This document shows, piece by piece, positions 58,285 through 64,000 of a stretch of 64,000 nt of DNA. Origin of the DNA: Bathymodiolus brooksi (lineage: Eukaryota; Mollusca; Bivalvia; Mytilida; Modiolidae); contig OY804580.1 of assembly GCA_963680875.1 (NCBI GenBank), forward strand, positions 116,501,534-116,565,533. The letters are read 5' to 3'. A program made the position numbers and the translations under genes. The notes below the pieces were generated by a model. That model saw nothing but the letters and a program-made list of their open reading frames with translations, ran no database searches and had not been told where the DNA came from. The stretch's first letter is position 1. Each line of letters begins with the position of its first letter.

Positions 58285-59150
58285 TTGCCATTTAACGAAA
58301 AGTAAGCAATTTGTCAGCTATTACCAGAACAATTTGTCAGCTATTACCAGAACAAATTGTGAGCTATTACCAGAACAATTTGTCAGCTATTACCAGAACA
58401 AGTTGTCAGGTATTACCAGAACAATCTATCAGCTATTACCAGAACAAGTTGTCAGCTATTACCAGAACAAGTTGTCAGCTATTACCAGAACAAGTTGTCA
58501 GTTATTACCAGAAAAAGTTGTCAGCTATTGCCAGAACAGGTTGTCAGCTATTACCAGAAAAAGTTGTCAGCTATTACCAGAACAAGTTGTCAGCTATTAC
58601 CAAAACAAGTTGTCAGCTATTACCAGAACAATTTGTCAGCTATTACCAGAACAAGTTGTCAGCTATTACCAGAACAATTTGTCAGCTATTACCAGAACAA
58701 GTTGTCAGCTATTACCAGAACAAGTTGTGAACTATTACCAGAACAATTTGTCAGCTATTACCAGAACAAGTTGTCAGTTATTACCAGAACAATTTGTCAG
58801 ATATTACCAGAACAAGATGTCAGCTATTACCAGAGCAAGTTGTCAGCTATTACCAGAACAAGTTGTCAGCTATTACCATAGCAGGTTGTCAGCTATTACC
58901 AGAATAAGTTGTCAGTTATTACCAGAACAAGCTGTCAGCTATTACCAGAACAATTTGTCAGCTATTACCAGAAAAAGTTGTTAGCTATTACCAGAACAAG
59001 CTGCATTATGATGAGATGATGATAAAGTTCGCTTATTACTAGACCATGATGTTTAATTGGATTTTCATAGTGCTAGTTCATTGAAATAACAGTCCATGTA
59101 TAGACATGTACCTCAACTCGGACACACTACATTTTGTTTTTAGATTCCGG
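58285..59150 (-). repeat. Reverse SINE body with a 23-bp array, unit 1 (intron)
   Basis: The SINE tail (gattgccatttaacgaaaag) leads into about 30 copies of a 23-bp unit (gttgtcagctattaccagaa) from 58,306 to 59,003, then the normal SINE body (gatgagatgatgataaagtt, aacagtccatgtatagacat, ctcaactcggacacactac) to gattccgg at 59,150. There the next 50-bp array starts abruptly. Confidence 0.85.
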
Positions 59151-59812
59151 AACCTTAGATAGCCAAACTCGGTTAAGGTCACCAATGCCTGAGAGAAGAA
59201 AACCTTAGATAGCCAAACTCGGTTAAGGTCACCAATGCCTGAGGGAGGAGAACCTTAGATAGCCAAACTCGGTTAAGGTCACCAATGCCTGAGGGAGGAG
59301 AACCTTAGATACCCAAACTCGGTTAAGGTCACCAATGCCTGAGAGAAGAAAACCTTAGATAGCCAAACTCGGTTAATGTCACCAATGCCTGAGGGAGGAG
59401 AACCTTAGATAGCCAAACTCGGTTAAGGTCACCAATGCCTGAGGGAGGAGAACCTTAGATAGCCAAACTCGGTTAAGGTCACCAATGCCTGAGGGAGGAG
59501 AACCTTAGATAGCCAAACTCGGTTTAGGTCACCAATGCCTGAGAGAAGAAAACCTTAGATAGCCAAACTCGGTTAAGGTCACCAATGCCTGAGGGAGGAG
59601 AACCTTAGATAGCCAAACTCGGTTAAGGTCACCAATGCCTGAGGGAGGAGAACCTTAGATAGCCAAACTCGGTTAAGGTCACCAATGCCTGAGGGAGGAG
59701 AGCCTTAGATAGCCAAACTCGGTTAAGGTCACCAATGCCTGAGGGAGGAGAACCTTAGATAGCCAAACTCGGTTAAGGTCACCAATGCCAGAGAGAAGAA
59801 AACCTTAGTTTT
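59151..59812. repeat. 50-bp array, unit 2 (intron)
   Basis: About 13 copies of the same 50-bp unit as 56,400-57,690, starting in mid-unit (aaccttagatagcc) directly after the SINE body of unit 1, with no family X head. This is the join of the tandem duplication. Confidence 0.9.
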
Positions 59813-59883
59813 ATTAAATGTGCTTTATTTTTTTATACTATATTTTAACATCTTCAGTTATTGTTTGTTTTTTCTAAATCAAG

Positions 59884-60117
59884 CTGAAATCTATGGAAGA
59901 GTCAACAGTGGTATTTGAAAGCAACTTCTTTGGATCCTTTGGGGCGAGCATTATGGCAATTCCACCAGAAACTATTGATTTTGACGACGTTTTTATAGAT
60001 TTTGATGACAAAATCGCTGAAAATCCTTACGTTATTGCTATGAATGGTATTCTACTTGCAGCGCTAGTGGTGGGGACAGTAATAATGAGAAGATTGGACA
60101 TCGAGGACAAGCGAATG
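59884..60117 (+). CDS. PKD1-like gene, first membrane-helix exon, copy 2
   Basis: Same 234-nt length, acceptor (aaatcaag), donor (gtaaat) and phases as the exon at 57,759. Five substitutions separate them. Four change the protein (P to S, T to M and D to E in the first residues, Q to R near the end); one is silent. The frame is fully open. Because it is symmetric, a transcript could use either copy, or both in tandem, without frameshift. Use of both would add a second membrane helix and invert the topology of what follows, so exclusive use is more likely if both are used at all. Confidence 0.75.
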
Positions 60118-60394
60118 GTAAATTTGTCTTTAAACAATGCACAGACATATTAGCATTATATTACAGGTGGAAAAAAGTAAATTGTTACATTGCTTAATAT
60201 AAACGATTTGATTGGATAATGATTGCATAACATTATTGTCAACATTATATCAGCTATAGCATGACAATCAGATTTGTTGATAAATGAAACCGAAGTTCTC
60301 GAGAGAAAAAAAAATTAATTTCGAGTATCTGAAAAGTTTCATCAAATAAAGTTCTATCGAGTGCACCTTTATTGATGATATGCATATATAGATC

Positions 60395-61610
60395 TGAGTG
60401 AGTAATTGCCATTTAACGGCAAGCAAGTAATTTGTCAGTTATTACCAGAACAAGTTGTCAGCTATTACCAGAACAATTTGTCAGCTATTACCAGAACAAT
60501 TTGTCAGCTATTACCAGAACAAGTTGTCAGCTATTACCAGAACAAGTTGTCAGCTATTACTAGAACAAGTTGTCAGCTATTACCAGAACAAGTTGTCAGC
60601 TATTACCAGAACAATTTGTCAGCTATTACCAGAACAAGTTGTCAGCTATTACCAGAACAATTTGTCAGCTATTACCAGAACAAGTTGTCAGCTATTACCA
60701 GAATAATTTGTCATCTGTTACCAGAACAGTTGTCAGCTATTACCAGAACAAGTTTTCAGCTATTACCAGAATAATTTGTCAGCTATTGCCAGAACAATGT
60801 GTCAGCTATTACCAGAACAATTTATCAGCTATTACCATAACAAGTTGTCAGCTATTACCAGAACAAGTTGTCAGCTATTACCAGAACAAGTTGTCAGCTA
60901 TTACCAGAACAAGTTGTCAGCTATTACCAGAACAATTTGTCAGCTATAACTTGAACAATTTGTCAGCTATTACCAGTACAAGTTTTTAACTATTACCAGA
61001 ACAAGTTGTCAGCTATTACCAGAACAGTTGTCAGCTATTACCAGAACAAGTTGTCAGCTATTACCAGAACAATGTGTCAGCTATTACCAGAACAATGTGT
61101 CAGCTATTACCAGAACAAGTTGTCAGCTATTACCAGAACAATGTGTCAGCTATTACCAGATTAAGTTGTCAGCTATTACAAGAACAATTTTTCAGCTATT
61201 ACCAGAACAAGTTGTCAGCTATTACCAAAACGATTTGTCAGCTATTACCAGAACAGTTGTCAGCTATTACCAGAACAATTTGTCAGCTATTGCCAGAACA
61301 ATGTGTTAGCTATTACCAGAACAAGTTGTCAGCTATTACCAGAACAATGTGTCAGCTATTACCAGAACAAGTTGTCAGCTATTACCAGAATAAGTTGTCA
61401 GCTATTACCAGAACAAGTTGTCAGCTATTACCAGAACAAGCTACATCATGATGAGATGATGATAAAGTCCGCTTATTACTAGAACATGATGCTTAATTGG
61501 ATTGTCATAGTGCTAGTTCTTTGAAATAACAGTCCATGTATAGACATGTACCTCAACTCGGACACACTACAATTTGATTTTAGATTCCGGATCAAGAAAA
61601 GTTAGAAGAT
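60395..61610 (-). repeat. Reverse SINE body with a 23-bp array, unit 2 (intron)
   Basis: The same arrangement as unit 1, with about 43 copies of the 23-bp unit from 60,425 to 61,442. The SINE body ends gattccggatcaag. Some units carry variants absent from unit 1 (caatgtgtcag), showing independent turnover since duplication. Confidence 0.85.
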
Positions 61611-61994
61611 TCCAAAAGGCGTATTCAGACGCATGTATTTGCTCTTACTCGTCAATGCTGCGAGCGTGCATATCATAAATACAGGTGTCAATTTTATATT
61701 CGTCAGTTTGACATGACGGGCTCAAGCACACGGTCTACTGCACTCAGGTGCATACCCACCGTAGGGCTCATATGTAGATGTAAATCCAATTTTCCCCCGG
61801 TTACCCGATTCTTTCTTTTCGGGAGTCCACTGTGTGTTTCGGAAGTACAAATACGTATTCAGTCAACTGATTATTTTGACATTTTAAAGTCCATCTGCGC
61901 AGTAATACTAACATTTCAATAATACAAATAATATGTATGGTTTATGGTGCAATAATATATAGTGTAATGGTTAGATGGGGGAATGGTTTTTAAT
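61611..61994. other. Intronic stretch with a SINE-head-like remnant
   Basis: gacgggctcaagcacacggt near 61,715 looks like an inverted box B. Nothing else was recognised. Confidence 0.4.
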
Positions 61995-62105
61995 AAAAAC
62001 GTAGATATCTAATTTAGTGCGTACGACTTTTCTTTTCGCTGAATAAGCTTAATCGGGTACATTATTAGTCAATAGACTGGAAAACAAATATTTTTTAAAA
62101 ATCTT
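61995..62105 (+). repeat. Family X fragment, forward (intron)
   Basis: aaaacgtagatatctaattt, agtgcgtacgac and gactggaaaacaaatattt match the head of family X. Confidence 0.65.
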
Positions 62106-62109
62106 AGGG

Positions 62110-62405
62110 ATATGTGGAATGGTGTGAATGATTTTGATTTTGATTTTTGGTGTTTTAATGCCACTTTCAGCAATATTTCAGCTATATCATGGCGACCAGT
62201 TTTAGTGGTGGAAGAAGCCGGAGTACCCGCAGGGAACCACCGACCATGGGCAAGCAACTGATAACTTTATCACTCGCGGTTGCGAGTCGAGTGCACCCTT
62301 TTTTGTCATTTACAAAGCCGGACACGAACCCACGCCGTATTGGTGATATGCTTGTATGAGTTGTTAGGTAATCCAACTACCTAAATCCTTGAGCCACCTG
62401 GGCCC
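62110..62405 (-). mobile_element. tRNA-derived SINE (type 1), reverse, full length (intron)
   Basis: gccactttcagcaatatttc (tail), atatcatggcgaccagtttt, gaagccggagtacccgc, accaccgaccatgggcaag, cggacacgaacccacgccgt (inverted box B) and ttgagccacctgggcccc (inverted head). It is the mirror of 46,433-46,690 and the best full-length example here. Confidence 0.85.
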
Positions 62406-62639
62406 CTTTGTATGTATGATGTTCACAGTAATAGTGAACGTTTCATTCACTGTACTGCCATTGCACCATGTAACACAGTAAATGATGGGTTATGTATACA
62501 TCACCTGAGCAATGATGTCCCTCTGGTGTTTAGTTATTCACTTACCAGTTAGTTATGCCTATTAATTTACACACGTCTAGATAAGGACTAAGCATACATT
62601 GTCTAAATTACAGTTATGGACATATCTTTATTGAGAATG

Positions 62640-62765
62640 GTTTTATTGCTCCCAAAACTTTAAATTATTCAACTTTCCAATCTTTCGATTTTATCCTATA
62701 TGATGGTTATTCCAGAAACTTGTCGTGCGTACTACATTTGATATCTAAGTTTTTATTATAAATAT
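62640..62765 (-). repeat. Family X repeat, reverse (intron)
   Basis: ctttccaatctttcgatttt, gatggttattccagaaactt and actacatttgatatctaagt. Confidence 0.65.
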
Positions 62766-62839
62766 ATGTTGCTTTACAAGTACTTTGTTTCCTTGTAAGG
62801 GAACTATTATGTTTTAATTTTATATTTCCTCTTTTATAG

Positions 62840-63009
62840 TGGCAATACAAGCCTTTGGTAGATAATATTGACAGTGCAGCTTTTTCATATTACATTTCTG
62901 TTCATACGGTTTTTGGTCAAGCTTCCAGTTATCATCAGTACCATATATAATACTGAAGGGTTGGTATGGAGAAACCTTGTGTCGGCCTCTAGTTGATAAG
63001 GCTGGTATG
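62840..63009 (+). CDS. PKD1-like gene, PLAT-start exon, with a frameshift
   Basis: Acceptor ttttatag, 170 nt, donor gtaagt. It opens in phase 0 with WQYKPLVDNIDSAAFSYY and ISVHTVFGQASSYHQYHI, the usual link from the first membrane helix into a PLAT/LH2 domain (PLVDN, then Y-I-V strand). It then hits a TAA at about 62,947. Two bases further along, the same strand reads IILKGWYGETLCRPLVDKAGM, a good continuation of a PLAT strand and loop. Removing 2 bp from the tatata word would give 168 nt (56 codons), phase 0 at both ends, as expected. So this is either a real lesion or a base-call error in a TA run. Confidence 0.65.
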
Positions 63010-63329
63010 GTAAGTATAATTATTTTTTTAGTTAATCTAAATGTAATATTTCAAAATTCACTATTTTTCTATAAAATTACCAGATTGAGAACGGATGATA
63101 AATTCTACAGTTGCCAAATATAAACGTGTTCTTTTCATGATATATCTAAACTTTTTTTTAAATAACAATATTTGTGAACTTAAACTATTTTTGAATTGGT
63201 AATGTTTAATGATGTTCATTGATTAATAATATAAGCATTGAAGCTTGTAGTAGATATTAATAAAAATATTTACGATAAAGCGAAAGCAAAGTTCTCAAGT
63301 CTAATAAGATTTTTAACAAATAAGGGTAA

Positions 63330-63500
63330 TAACAAAATTACCGAACTCCGAACAATCTTCCAAAGGGAAAGTCAAACCTCATAAGTATATAAAAAGACAA
63401 AATCAGTCAAAAACCGTAATCACCCTGACTTGGTACAGGCATTTCTAAGGAAATGGTGGGTTGAATCAGATTGTAAAGCGCCAAATCTCCCGCTGAAATG
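63330..63500 (+). repeat. Family D repeat (intron)
   Basis: gaactccgaacaatcttcca, aagggaaagtcaaacctcat, ccctgacttggtacaggcat and aaatggtgggttgaatcag. I associate this repeat with mussel genomes; a second partial copy is at 63,810-63,870. Confidence 0.6.
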
Positions 63501-64000
63501 AAAATGTTTGCGCATGGTACAAAAACAATAATAAACATATGTATAGACACAGAGCTAAATCAACATAAAGGAACGATCCTGGTCCCAAAACACCAGTACC
63601 CGACACAAAGCAAACATTTTGTTGAACGAAAGCCCACACGACACTAACAATGTCACGTGCTGTGGAAGGATTAGTGTCTCCTGTACCATATATGGATTGC
63701 CATCTAATCGATCATGTGATTACTCTGGCAGTCACAATATCCATCGGATAATCGTAGTAATGGAAGCGATATCGATACCCCTAATACATATGTACATTAT
63801 TGTTCACTTTCTTGGCTTGTTACAGGCACTTCAAAAAAAGTTAATAAGTGGTGGGGTTAAACACTCTGATAACTATGTCTGTGTCGTAGCAGTGGTATCC
63901 ATGGATATGACTAAACTCTGGTAATAACATGCATGCTGAAAGACAGTGACATGGGTAATAACATACAATCTGCTATTAACAAAGTACTACAACGAAAACT
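63501..64000. other. Intronic stretch to window end
   Basis: Holds a second family D piece (cttggcttgttacaggcact, ggtggggttaaacactctg) and no recognised exon. The rest of the PLAT domain and the remaining membrane helices are expected beyond the window. Confidence 0.45.

Noticed and set aside
58277..61451. Long open frames through the 23-bp arrays (up to 235 residues, LSAITRTSCQLLPEQ type)
   Set aside because: Open only because the unit lacks stops in all three frames; no start context or conservation beyond the array.

Overview
The window reads as a piece of an AT-rich metazoan nuclear genome, most likely a bivalve and plausibly a mytilid-type mussel. The grounds are spliced exons with GT/AG borders, non-LTR retrotransposons with APE-type endonucleases, a Tc1/mariner relic, tRNA-derived SINEs whose tail (ctgaaatattgctgaaagtg) looks molluscan, and dispersed repeats (gaagataccaaaggggtaat; cctgacttggtacaggcat) that I associate with mussel sequence from memory. 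No bacterial operons, rRNA or intact tRNA genes were seen.

Layout. 0.9-6.1 kb and 16.1-20.4 kb hold two related copies of a composite mobile block. It carries a minus-strand gene with PC4 (Sub1/p15)-like domains behind a regular array of CCAAT boxes, a second minus-strand gene I do not recognise, and, in copy 1 only, a plus-strand gene resembling the invertebrate transposon-linked proteins with a GCDTTS motif. Copy 2 has inverted repeats rich in ETS, E-box and CRE-like words. All three genes are broken. 6.9-7.8 kb is a dead Tc1-like transposase. 9-16 kb is a mosaic of dispersed repeats, hairpins and tandem arrays, with one candidate signal-peptide exon at 12.74 kb. 23.6-25.3 kb is a frameshifted transposon-type gene. 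27.9-31.7 kb (minus) and about 34.9-38.9 kb (plus) are two non-LTR retrotransposons, each with a degenerate 2A-like motif near the start of the ORF.

From 40.4 kb to 63.0 kb, nine consecutive plus-strand exons plus one tandemly duplicated exon join in frame. They form part of a polycystin-1-like (PKD1L) receptor/channel gene: GAIN-like extracellular region, a von Willebrand factor A domain on its own phase 1-1 exon, a GPS region without its cysteines or cleavage tripeptide, the first membrane helix, and the start of a PLAT domain. The remaining membrane helices should lie beyond the right edge. Large minisatellites fill its introns, and several were visibly seeded from dispersed repeats. The exon carrying the first membrane helix sits in a tandemly duplicated unit of about 2.3 kb.

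The most interesting items are the vWA exon inside the GAIN/GPS region of the PKD1-like gene, the duplicated 234-nt phase 0-0 membrane-helix exon, the PC4-bearing mobile element with its CCAAT-box promoter, and the repeat-seeded minisatellites. Exon calls rest on reading-frame continuity and splice-site words only; no transcript evidence was available.
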